Positions 23,884-34,255 of a DNA stretch of 64,000 nt are shown piece by piece; positions within the stretch are counted from its first letter, which is position 1; each line of letters begins with the position of its first letter. The stretch is from Cryptomeria japonica (Eukaryota; Streptophyta; Pinopsida; Cupressales; Cupressaceae), in contig NC_081414.1 of the NCBI RefSeq assembly GCF_030272615.1, positions 523,636,137 to 523,700,136 of the forward strand, in the 5' to 3' direction. A program made the translations under genes and the position numbers. The notes under the pieces were generated by a model that was not told the DNA's origin, did no database searches, and saw only the letters and a list, made by a program, of their open reading frames with translations.

Positions 23884-25160
23884 TGTTAGGATAACCGGTG
23901 AACAACTCAGGGGGGGGGGGGGTTGAATCAGTTGTTAACAGATTATAACATTTAATCCACTGAATAACCTTTAACCATATTAAGTACTGGTAAAGAAAAA
24001 ATAGATACCGGTAAACAATGCAACTTTAAAAATAAACAAATAATCAATGCAAAGAAACCATACCACATAACACCATGATTTGTACGTGGAAAACCCGTAA
24101 AGGGAAAATCCATGATGGGAAGCCTACCCACAGTCAGATGATAGTTCTGTAGAAAGTATGTGTTACAATGAGGGGCATGCACTTGCAGGAAGGCACACTG
24201 CCTAGAGAATATTGCTCATTACAAAAGAGTCTCACTGACTACAGAGAAGCTACAACCTTCTTGAGATAAATGGACAACAAAACAATAGAGTGAACTGCCA
24301 GAGATAGCATCTACCATGCCTGATTATAGTCGGTTAAGATCAATGCCAGAGGACTAAATCCTCTTCTGAATCCAATTCGATCACCAATGATCGACCAACT
24401 CCTCTGCCTGAATGATATTACAATATTCACACATTACAATCCTTGACCATGACCTTTCCCACAACCATGATACTCTACAAAGAGTTTCTACCTCTTATTT
24501 ATACAAACCTTAAGGCCTAAACCAATTATGTCGACCACCCAAAATATATTACAATAAGATCATTACATAAATCCATATTACAATGATATTCTATGTTGGC
24601 TCAAGACCAAAACAATAATAAACAATTCATAGAACATCCCAAAATATCTTGGTAACGTGTAGAGTACATGTTAACATGATACCAGTCCATAACCTAGATA
24701 GGTACTAGACCTATTATGGGTCCACCATGCCAAAGCAATATCTTCAACTAGTGGAAGCATGATCGGAGAACGTCTTCAGCATCCTAAAATCCATCTAGAA
24801 GCCACACCGACACCACTTATGCATACTATCAAGATTCCTCAGTGAAAGCTCTGCCGGTTAAGCCTTGAACCAGTGTTGGTAAGGGTTTACCAGAGTGTAT
24901 GATAGCATTCAATTACCAATTCAATACCATCTGACCAAGACATGCTCCAGAAGCACCTACCACATGTAACCAAACATATTCCATAGATCCAAACATGTCG
25001 AAAGTGTCCAATAGATAGTCTCATCTACTCATAACACTAGATCTTCTACCGATAACCAAAACCTATCTATCGGTGTTGGTAACCAACCATAACAACTAGT
25101 GTTGACATCAATGACAAAACATCAATGCAACACATAATCAATTCATCCATAATTCGGATA
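23884..25160 (-). repeat. D 3' LTR
   Basis: 1277 bp. On the plus strand it starts TGTTAGGATAACCGG. It contains a run of 13 G near 23910 where the 5' LTR has about seven, and a CTCCTCTGCCTG-type segment shared with the other LTR. Clearly more diverged from its partner than the LTRs of A or E. Confidence 0.9.
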
Positions 25161-25176
25161 ATCTCCCCCTTTGGCA
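25161..25176 (-). promoter_or_regulatory. D polypurine tract
   Basis: The minus strand reads CCAAAGGGGGAGAT immediately before the 3' LTR. Several further CTCCCCCTTTGG words on the plus strand follow within 200 bp. Confidence 0.8.
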
Positions 25177-25495
25177 TTGATAGCAACACTAGATGTGAAA
25201 AACATCTAAGTGCCAAGAAATGCCAAACAAGTCTCCCCCTTTGGAAGACAACCAAAAATCTCCTGAATATCAGTAACTCTCCCCCTGTGTATGATATCTC
25301 TGAATTTATTTTTCACATCACTATCTCTCCCCCTTTGACATTAATGCCAAAAATCTAACAAAAATATCAAAGAAAGAATATAAACCTCTATATCTCAAAG
25401 CTGACTACTCCCCTTGAGTAGTAGCACCACTCATCAGTACCGAAATGAATAATATCTCTGATAATGCATGTCGAACTGATGACAAACTGCATCAA

Positions 25496-27079
25496 TCAAG
25501 TCTCTACCAGAGGGGCAGAAACCCCTAACCTATCTCTTAAATACTCAAATGATTCCTTAGATAGCGGTTTAGTGAATATGTCTGCAATGTGTTCTTTAGT
25601 GTTCACATAAACCAATTTGACTTCCTTTTTTTCTACCTTGTCCTTCAGAATGTTATACTTTATTGATATATGCTTAGTCTTAGAGTGAAATACCAAATTC
25701 TTAGACATGTCAATAACTGCAGAGTTATCATAGTAGATAACTACCAGTTCACTACAATTTACCCTAATATCCTTCAACATTTGCTTCATCCACAAGACTT
25801 GAGTGCTATTAGTTGCTACTGCAACATACTCAGCTTCTGCAGTAGATAAAGAAAAGCATGACTATTTTTTGCTGATCCATGAAACCAGTTTCTTTCCAAA
25901 AAAGAAAGCTCCACAAGAAGTGCTCTTCCTGTCATTAGTATCTCCTGGCCAATCTGAGTCAGTATATGCACATAAAGTGAAATCATCATTTTTAAAATAC
26001 CATAAGCCATATTTTGTTGTTCCTTGCAAATACCAGAATATCCTTTTTACTACACATTCATGATTTTCTTTAGGATTAATTTGATATCTTGAAACAATAA
26101 TTATTGCATTCATAATATCCAGTCTAGTCTGAGTCAAATATAACAGACCACAAATCATAGACTTATACCTTGTCAGATTTATCGGTGTAGAAGCATCCTT
26201 GAGAGATAATTTCTCACTTGTCCCCATAGGAGTACTTACCAGTTTGGAATTATCCATACCAAACTTTTTCAACAATTTCCTTAGATACTTAGTTTGACAG
26301 ATAAAAAAGCCTTTGTTAGTTTGATTAATTTGCAAACCTAAGAAAAATCTCATCTCACCAATCATGGACATTTCAAATTCATTCTTCATATGTTTAGCAA
26401 ATTCAATGCACAATTTATCTTCTCCAAAAATGATATCAATAACAAATACTTCAATAATTAGAATATCATCATTAGTGATCTTATAATATAAATTACTATC
26501 AGCACTGCCTTTAGTAAAACCAAGATTCAAAAGATATTTATCCAACCTTGCATACCAAGCTCTAGGAGCTTGTTTCAATCCATATAAAGCTTTCTTCAAT
26601 CTGCAAACCATATCTTTATCATCTGTCAATGAAAAACCATCAGGTTGCTCAATGTATACTTCCTCCTCAAGTTCACCATTCAAAAAAGCACATTTAACAT
26701 CCATTTGATAAACCTTATAGTTCTTATAAGCTGCATAGGCAAGAAATAGTCTGATAGATTCAATTCTAGCTACAAGTGCAAAAGTCTCACCACAATCAAT
26801 TCCTTACATTTGAGAATATCCTTTACAAACCAATCTAGCCTTGTTTCTTACAACTTGACCATCCTCATTTATTTTATTCCTAAAAACCCATTTAGTTCCA
26901 ATAACATTCTTATTTTTAGGCTGGAGAACTAAAGTCCAAGTTTCATTCTTCTCTATATGATCTAATTCATCTTCCATAGCCTTTAACAAATGTATATCCT
27001 TACAAGCTTCAATAATAGTTGTCGATTCAACTTGAGAAATAAGACATACCTCTTCATTTGCTAGTCTTCTTCTTGTCAT
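25496..27079 (-). pseudogene. D reverse transcriptase and RNase H, broken
   Basis: Copia reverse transcriptase and RNase H in three main open pieces (27079-26804, 26704-25862, 25795-25496), separated by stops or shifts. Motifs seen: [28 protein letters not shown], a V-F-V-I-D-I-I-F-G block at the usual Y/F-V-D-D site, Y-T-D-S-D-W-P-G-D of RNase H, A-E-A-E-Y and the C-terminal D-I-F-T-K-P-L. The first aspartate of the Y/F-V-D-D pair is replaced by isoleucine, so polymerase activity would be lost even without the stops. Confidence 0.9.
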
Positions 27080-27099
27080 AACTCCCTTGTTCCTATCTT

Positions 27100-27593
27100 C
27101 AATAATTTGATCTTCAGAATGATTAATCTTACATACCTTGGTGTCTTTTGAACTTCAGGTTCACTGCTCTAATCATCAGTCATAGTTGAATTTTATGATT
27201 GTGTCGGTGTAACTGTCTCAGATTCCTATACTGGTTGAGGCATTGGAAATTTAGTTATGACCATTTCTACTATCGGTTCCCTGTCATATGATATAGATTG
27301 ATTTTTGTACTACTCATCCACTTTCACATTAGCACTCTCCACAATTTTCTACAATCTTTTGTTATAACATCTATTTTCTTTGCTTTGAATTGAATAACCA
27401 AGAAATATCCCTTCATCACATCTAGGATAAAGCTTTCCAATAGAATCATCTCTTTTGATATATCATTTACTTCCAAAAATTCTGAAATATTTAACAGTGG
27501 GTGTATGTCCAAACCATAATTCATAAGGTGTCATACCAATTTCACCTTTGATGTAAACTCTGTTGAATGTGTAGACTGTTGTAATCACTATTT
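27100..27593 (-). pseudogene. D integrase C-terminal part
   Basis: Degraded frame continuing the integrase from the far side of element A. One frame just below 27593 reads onward from W-R-E-I-V at the insertion point, then G-M-T-P-Y-E-L-W-F-G, the usual copia integrase block, with stops further down. Element A cuts the integrase gene here. Confidence 0.75.
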
Positions 27594-27598
27594 CTCTC

Positions 27599-28442
27599 CG
27601 TATATGGTGAAAATGGATAACAATAATAACAATATTGAAAGGCTAAATGAATTCAACCACAAAACCCTAGCCTAACAACAACAAAGATCCACCATAACAT
27701 ATGAAGATTACCTAAGACAATGTAAATCACATGAAATCACAAAGATTATACCATCACATGTCCAATAGGGTTTTGATCTCCATTCTTCCTATCTCCATTG
27801 ATCTTGCTTGATATATATTTTCTCTCAAATTTTATGTGCACAAGAGTTCAACAAAGAACGAATGTGGTTGTAAGTAGGATCGTAGTGTAGTTAATTGATC
27901 AAGTCATTAGCTCATTAGATCATTAGGTCATTAGAATGCTTGATTAGAATGATTGATTAGAATGCATAGAATGATTAGAATGAATGATTAGGGTTTGATA
28001 ATGAAGAAAGCATCTCCTTAAATAGAAGACACAATATGAAATGGAGGGATAAGATTGAGAGGTGTAAAAAGGAGGTCGACTATGATTAGAGGGTAGGTAA
28101 AAGAAATAATAAAATAATGAGAGGGGTAGGTAGTGTATGAATTAAGAGATGAATGACATGTGTCATAGGTAGAAAAGGTTAATGAATTAATTAAATAAAT
28201 AAAGATTTATTTAATTAATAGAAGAAGTGGGATCAATTAAATAAATAAGATATTTATTTAATTAGGAAAAGGATAATTTAAATAAATAAATATATTTATT
28301 TAAATGAGAAATAAGGCTAGAAGAGGATAAATGAATTAATTAAATAAATAAAGATTTATTTAATTAATAGAAGAATTAAGCCTAGATATTTAAATAAATA
28401 AAATATTTATTTAATTAGAGATGACAATTTTAGGTGTCTACA
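27599..28442 (-). repeat. A 3' LTR
   Basis: In element orientation it starts TGTAGACACCTAAAATTGTC and ends at the CTCTC duplication. The final CA of the 5' LTR (ATAAACA) appears as CG here. A candidate TATA-like word, ATTTAAGG, lies near 28010-28025 on the minus strand. Confidence 0.9.
28170..28432. repeat. Array of five AT palindromes in A LTR
   Basis: Five consecutive inverted repeats built on TTAAATAAATA and TATTTATTTAA, each able to form a 10-14 bp stem with a tiny loop, separated by 20-40 bp of AGAAGxxG-type spacer. The same five lie in the other LTR at about 39980-40232. Confidence 0.85.
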
Positions 28443-28457
28443 TTTTGCCCCTCTTTG
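28443..28457 (-). promoter_or_regulatory. A polypurine tract
   Basis: The minus strand reads AAAGAGGGGCAAAA directly before the 3' LTR start, the usual plus-strand primer of gypsy-type elements. Confidence 0.85.
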
Positions 28458-28688
28458 AGACAATGCGGCTTGTCGCGTTGTTTCAAAGAAGATAAGATGA
28501 ACTGATACAAAGTTGCCCCAGAATGGGAATGATATGCCCCCTCGAGAGATTGGATGAAAATGCCTGAAAAGATTGCAGACAATCTCTCGATAAGAAAGAT
28601 GGGATAGAATGGACTGACCGAATAAAGTGACAAAGTCACGGGATGAGGAAAACTGACTCAGGAAATGAATGCGAGGGCTAGGGTAGGC

Positions 28689-28694
28689 TATAAG
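28689..28694 (+). promoter_or_regulatory. Candidate TATA box of the antisense PMD gene
   Basis: GGCTATAAGATAG, 98 bp before the first ATG of the PMD gene on the plus strand and antisense to the retrotransposon. Placement fits a plant TATA box with a leader of about 65 bp. Confidence 0.45.
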
Positions 28695-28969
28695 ATAGAC
28701 CACAGGCAAAAGACATCCTCATTGTCATCTACACCTTCATGAGATCAAAGTGCAGAGCAAGAAAAGAGCAGTAGCAGTCAGCAGCGATGGCTTCCATGCA
28801 CAGATTCGACCGCGTTCGACGATTTCAAAGGCCAGCAGAGGCAGGAGAGCCGGTAGGTACCACCAAGCCTCCTCGTACTTTGATGCATTTATTTTTGTCA
28901 TTAATGCATGCTAGTTAGAGCAATAAATGCACTTAGGAATAGGGTACAAAAAATTTTGAAAACGTGCAA

Positions 28970-29222
28970 CTGCGTCTGCGTCGGTGCCAGGCGCGTCTGT
29001 GTCGGTGCAAGGCACGTCTGTGTCTGGAACCGCGCCTATGTCGAATGCGGGCACGTCTGCGACGTGCAGGGGCGTCTGCGATGCGCAGGGGCGTCTGCGT
29101 AGTAAAGTCGCGTTTGTGCACAGCTTAGGCACGTCTATGTCATACAGGTGCATCTATGTTTTTCAGGTGCACTTGTGCAGTCTGTAGGCGCGTTTGTGTC
29201 AGTCAAGCGCATTTGCGTTGAA
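28970..29222 (+). repeat. ~20-nt GCGTCTGTG array in PMD intron
   Basis: About thirteen degenerate copies of GCGTCTGTGT or variants (GCGTCTGCG, CACGTCTGTG, GCGTTTGTG) spaced 18-20 nt apart. The spacers vary. The same word recurs on the opposite strand in the element's 5' leader at 39045-39305. Confidence 0.85.
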
Positions 29223-29257
29223 AAAAATGCAAGTTTTGGTCTTTGAGGTCAAATCGG

Positions 29258-29623
29258 CAGTTCTGTGATGAACATACACTGTCGATTAGATAAGCTGCTG
29301 AGAGGATACACTCAAGCAGGTCCTCTAGGAAGACTAGGATAGATCAAGGCACTTTGTGATGAACAGTGAGTACCAAGATAGAGTACTTTGTGATGAACAG
29401 TGAGTACCCAAAGTATGAGCAGCACTTTGTGATGAACAGGGAGTGCAAATGTGAGTAACACTTTGTGATGAACAGTGAGTGTCACACACGTAGTACTTTG
29501 TGATGAACAGGGAGCACTACTAGGATAGAAGCAACACTTTGTGATGAACAGTGAGTGTCACTAGGATAGATAACCATATGCATTTAGATAAAGAAGTAGC
29601 ATTTTGTGATAAACAGTGAATGC
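29258..29623. repeat. Array of hairpin units with covarying stems
   Basis: Seven units share the 15-nt core TTGTGATGAACAGTG (once GGG at its end, twice slightly changed), each flanked by 5-nt arms that pair. The arms start at 29349 (GCACT/AGTAC, one mismatch), 29383 (GTACT/AGTAC), 29422 (GCACT/AGTGC), 29458 (ACACT/AGTGT), 29493 (GTACT/AGCAC, one mismatch), 29534 (ACACT/AGTGT) and 29599 (GCATT/AATGC). A degenerate eighth unit at 29258 has CAGT/ACTG arms. The arms differ between units but stay complementary. Spacers between units are unrelated. Confidence 0.85.
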
Positions 29624-31562
29624 CACCATGACTAACATGATTGATTTGCTTGACTGCAGGAGTACTTGCCTATGTTGGAGTCACGGGAGAGATTACCGTC
29701 GACACAGAGATTGCGACCAGAGCTATCGTTTCAGGATAGAGCTGCCATCGAGGAGATGGGCTTGAGACATGTATTGTACGTGCGTGAGTTTCGGGCAAAC
29801 ATGGGTTTGCTGACTGCACTTGCCGAGAGATGGCCTTCTGAGACATGCACTTTCCATTTGCCGATGGGTGAGATGACAATCACCCTTGAGGATGTCTATA
29901 GGATTTTGCGGATATCGACTGATGGAGAGTTGATTCCATATGATCGTGACGGAGACAGGGAGGCATTGAGACGGGTGTTCCAGGATCCCAAACTAGAGAT
30001 GAGGGCAGGACACGTGGCATGGGACACCATGACCGCCATAGGGTTAGCATTGCCGGCTGTGATCGGAGGAGCGATCAGTGGATTTCTATGCTCAGACAGG
30101 GCAACACGGGGATTGGCTGTGGGCTGGGGGGGAGTACTGGAGACGCTGATGACACAGCATACAAGATACGCCTGGGGACCATGTGTATTGGCCCACCTGT
30201 ACTATGAGCTTCACCAGTTTGTATACCATGGGTCAGTGGGATTGGGCTGCGGGGTGACACTACTGCAGGTTTGGGCCTATGAGCATCTGCCAGTGATGAG
30301 GCCGATACACTTCTGAGGCAGGGGACATGGACACAGTTTTGTTCACTTATATGACATGATCACCTCGTAGCCGCGGATTGGCAGGTTGGAGCATTGGCGG
30401 CGAGTGCTGGATGATATTGATGTGGTCATCTGGAGACCGTATCTAAGATGCGAGGAGTGGGAGGATGACGCCGTGGAGGTGCCATACACCTTCCGGAGCA
30501 GGTATCTGATTGGGTGGACGCCCTATGTTTTAGAGAGGCAGCTTGTGGACAGGGTATGCAGGAAGTATGGCAGGATCTAGAGGATGCCACGAGGCTCAGG
30601 TATGTATGCCCGCACAGTTAGGGATCAGGCGCAGTTTGGTACCCCTACCCTAGGATATGTGGCCAAAGGTCGACGATGCCGGGATGGATGCTGAGTATTC
30701 AGCATATTGGGTGGAGCATCCATTCCCACGACTGACAGATCCAGGGGAGCTGGTGGAGGGAGATGGAGGAGGAGATGAGGATGATGATGGTGGAGGTGAT
30801 GGGGGGAGAGGCCGACGAAGGCGGAGGGGAGTAGTTGGGGAGAGGAGGGTTGCACCTCGGAGAGAGGGTGGAGAGGAGCAGCAGGCTTGGGTGGTGAGGG
30901 GTTGCAGTGGCTTACCCCTACAGGTACCAGTAGCACAGGGTCCCAGGCAGAGACAGGGACAGAGACAGGTACAGGGATAGGTGCAGGGACAGAGACAGGT
31001 GCATGTACAGGCACCAGCACAGGTACAGGGGCAGGCACCCGCTGAGGGAGAGCCACAGGCAGTGGCAGAGGGTGGGGATCTAGAGGAGGATGAGCTGATT
31101 GAGCTCAGGGAGATCTGCCAGGGTCAGGCAGATGAGATACAGGAGCTAGAGCGGGAGAGAGATCGACTCAGGATGAGGCTCAGGGATACTGAGCGGGAGA
31201 GAGACCAGGCGATTCAGCGCTACACAAAGGCTGAGATAGCGCTGAGGGCATGGAGGTAGGCGGCGGAGGACACAGGGGCAGGCTACGCATATGTCCTGCG
31301 AGCTGGAGAGGAGATAGGGTACTGGAGGGACCTCTACTACGGTGCAGTGTTGGCAGATCAGCGGGCGAGGAGCTTCCATAGACCGTCGCGTACAACGACA
31401 ACTACGGGAGGGAGTCGGAGGAGACAGGCATCGAGTGGTGGGGTCATGGGTCCTCCACCACCACCAGATAGAGGAGATAGGCAGGGTGTTCCTGGGGCAG
31501 GTCCCTCAGGGGCTCAGATTCCACCGAGGCGAGGTGGCTCCGAGGGAGGGAGTTCATCATAG

Positions 31563-33256
31563 CCTTAGAGGGCTCCCATTGTATCAGTTTTGTACCATTA
31601 TTTTGTATTGTAAACACCTGCGGGTGCTTTTGTAGCCATATGATTTTTTTGACATCATTGTATCATGACACTTTATATATATATGAGATGATTCATCTTT
31701 GTGGCAGCTATATGCATGTGTACCTATGTGATGAGATGTTTTAATGATGTATGTTTCTATGTGATGCTTATGATATGGATGCAAATATGTATATGATGCA
31801 ATGCAATATTTATTTTGTTCTTTTATGTTTTATATATGTATGCATAATGCAAATGTGAATGTAAGTAATGTAGATGAATATGATAATGTAAATTGTGCTA
31901 ATAGGTGTTGTGTGCAGGATGTGATGCAATTGTGATATCTATATGTATGTATGAAATACTTATATGTGGTAATGCAGGTGCAACTACATGAAATGCAAAT
32001 GTTTTTGGTGTGTCATTATACTCAGTCATGTGATAGCAGGCTACGTGGACTCGAGAAGGATGATGGAAGTCAATCAAGAAAGGGGGATGGAAGACAGAAG
32101 ATATGAAAGTGAAAGAGATTCTTGTGCGTTATCATCATTGAGCTTTATTATGGCAAGTAGGTTATGAAAATCGAGGCATATGTTCGACCCAGAAAGTCAT
32201 TGTACCTGTTTGCATGGAGGTAAGACAGTCACAAACAAGGAATGCCCCAGTTCACACTAGACTCATAGTGTCCTCATATCCTTGGACAAGTCATAGCATT
32301 ACTAAGAGACAATCCACAAACAACAAATACAAATAGGTGACGATACCCCATCCTCGCCTTTCTAGTCAAAGACATCCTGGAGATAGAATCTCTAGTCAAA
32401 GACATCCTGAAAAAGCTAAAAGACATGTCACCAAAAAAGATGAAATCAAAAGAAAACCAAGACTCGACACCAACATCCACTGTAGTCCTCAAGTTTAGTG
32501 TCTCTTGTCACTTGTATAAGTCTTATTTTATTGTGGTCACAATGTTCACTTTCACAGAAAGGATAGATAGCACTGAACCATAATGTTGTCTGAGTCTGTT
32601 GAAATATTTGATTTGTTGAAGCCCATTGTTGCTGCTGTGTCTCATCTAAAACTGACTGAATCCATGAAACTGATACTTTATTGCGGAGAAGATGAAACTT
32701 TATTGTGGATCTGTGATGCAGATGTTGCTTTATTGTGGATTGTGCGTGAATAGACTGAAGGAAGCTGGAAGAAACTGTACTGCTCGAAACATGTGATGTT
32801 CTCAGTTCCACACCCATTACTAGACGTAGGATTTTGCCTTAGCCATAGATAGAATCTGATTTATTATGGATGGAAAGGGATGAAAAGGAATGTTTATTAT
32901 GAATGGCTAACTAATCTTGGGTAGATCAATTGACAAGCCATGATGGGAATGGGTAAGTTTATTATGAACGAATAGGTTGTGAGTGTGTGCAAAGTGAAAT
33001 GATGAAGAGAATCCTGAAGGAGGGAGGAGCAATGTCTCTACACATGGCGCTGGTGACCCAGTTTTCACCATGGTACTTGCTCAGGGCACCACCGAAGTGG
33101 TTTTCACCATTGGACGAAATTATTTCTCTTTACTTTTTTCAATTTTTCAATATTTTTTGTGTCACAAGGCGCTTGTTTGCCAGGTTTTCACCAAGTAACG
33201 ATTTTTTTGTTTTATAAATTTATTTATTTATTTTTGAATTAGGATATTCTGAAGAG
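31563..33256. other. Non-coding part of element A between PMD and integrase tail
   Basis: No ORF supported. 31640-31990 is TATG-rich. The word CTAGTCAAAGACATCCTG is directly repeated near 32365 and 32391. Between 32145 and 32960 the word TTTATTxTGGAT or TTTATTATGAA recurs about seven times. At 33065-33200 TGGTTTTCACCA-like words occur three times. Confidence 0.5.
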
Positions 33257-34237
33257 CTATGTGTAAAACCTGCGAAGGTGCATGCTGTTGATAGGATCCT
33301 CCAAAGGTTCACCTTCTATAGTTGAGAGCTGATATGCCCCAGAGCCATATACTGCTGTAATAATGTAAGGACCAAGCCAGTTTGATTCAAACTTGCCCTT
33401 CTTCTCTTTGTCTTGCTGATTCTTGGGGTTTTCTCAGAGAACCAAGTCACCTACCTCAAATGTGCGAGGCTTGACTTTGTGATTGTAGTTGCATTGTTTC
33501 TTGACTGAATGATGTGTAGCTTGAGTGTCTGTCTTCCTTGATAAAGGAACTAAGATAGGATTACTAGTGTGTGGACTACACAGGCCCGTATGCGTGTCAC
33601 CTGAAGAAGTTTGGGCATCCCTGATAACAAAGTCCTTTGAGGAAGTTCCATTAAAGGTCCATGATGTATCGTCAGAAGGGAATGGATGTGTGGAACAAGT
33701 GGATGAGTGATGAAGGCTTATGATAGTGAAAAAAAGTGAAAGTAGGATAGCATGATGGAGACTTAGGATCAACAAGTATGCTTTTTGATTTGAAATTTTA
33801 GAACTTTTGCCCCCAGTTATTTTGATATTAGGGGAGATCAACTCTTGCTCTTTTTGCTTCATAGGATTTTTATCCTTGACTTTGATTTTTGCAGAGTCCA
33901 ATAGCTTTTGATTTTTATTTGGACTAAAGGACTTTTCTTTAGTTTTGACTTTTAGATTTTTCTTTTCAAAGCTTGATTTGTGATCCTCGATTAGTGAGGG
34001 CTTTTGTAATTGTTGTTGATCCAAGTTTGGGAGAGGAGTGGAAATGGAATGAGTGGATGATATGGTAAAGCTATGTGAGTTATCAAGAGGGCTGGAGATA
34101 TGCTCAATAGATTCTTCGCTGGAACCACTCTTAGGACTATTGATATCAAGAGATGCTTGCACCACTAGAGGAGATTTGCATTCGGACTTAGTAGCCACAA
34201 CACTAGGTGGTTCACACCTAATTCTTTGGCATTGCAA
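33257..34237 (-). pseudogene. A: linker with hydrophobic segment, then integrase C-terminal tail
   Basis: Same reading frame as the gag-pro ORF upstream. After the protease comes about 230 residues of S/K/P-rich linker with one strongly hydrophobic run (A-Y-L-L-I-L-S-L-H-H-A-I-L-L-S-L-F-F, near 33770) that could span a membrane. Then comes the typical gypsy integrase C-terminal tail: R-T-F-E-V-G-D-L-V-L, W-L-G-P-Y-I-I, G-A-Y-Q-L, then H-L-R-R-F-Y and a stop at 33259-33257. A TGA at 33436-33434 interrupts the tail. Reverse transcriptase, RNase H and the DDE core are absent, so pol was removed while the reading frame survived. Confidence 0.75.
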
Positions 34238-34255
34238 ATTGTTTGTAGGTTGTTC

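Larger units (their letters stand above)
28853..29659 (+). other. Intron 1 of the PMD gene
   Basis: Donor G|GTAGGT and acceptor TGCTTGACTGCAG|G join two phase-0 exons. The 807-bp intron contains the GCGTCTGTG array and the hairpin-unit array. The GT-AG ends, the in-phase join and an exon 1 encoding a basic start typical of nuclear proteins support it; no transcript evidence is available. Confidence 0.65.
28787..31562 (+). pseudogene. Plant mobile domain (PMD, MAIN-like) gene, antisense to element A
   Basis: Exon 1 (28787-28852) codes 22 residues and ends at CCG|GTAGGT. Exon 2 starts after CTGCAG at 29659 and continues in phase. Exon 2 carries the PMD signature: a G-L-R-H-V region, then L-L-T-A-L-A-E-R-W, E-T-C-T-F-H-L-P-M-G-E-M-T-I-T-L-E-D-V, and later W-R-R-V-L-D-D-I-D-V-V-I-W-R-P-Y. 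The C-terminal part (30657-31562) has an acidic/basic low-complexity stretch, a Q/G/R-rich repeat (30919-31036), a coiled-coil-like R-E-R-D-R-L-R-M-R-L stretch and a proline/glycine tail. Lesions: stops at 30314, 30368, 30578, 30978 and 31257, and a frame change between 30580 and 30657. The gene is visibly GC-rich against AT-rich surroundings, as expected of a captured host gene. PMD proteins include MAIN and MAIL1 of Arabidopsis, nuclear proteins linked to silencing. Confidence 0.85.

Noticed and set aside
25803-26063. Plus-strand ORF of 86 codons
   Set aside because: It is the antisense shadow of the D reverse transcriptase.
29258-29623. CRISPR-like direct repeats with unique spacers
   Set aside because: The array sits in an intron inside a plant retrotransposon, spacers vary strongly in length and there are no cas genes; the conserved part is a hairpin loop.
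30625-31401. Minus-strand proline/valine-rich ORFs
   Set aside because: Antisense shadows of the GC-rich, Q/G/R-rich PMD C-terminal region.
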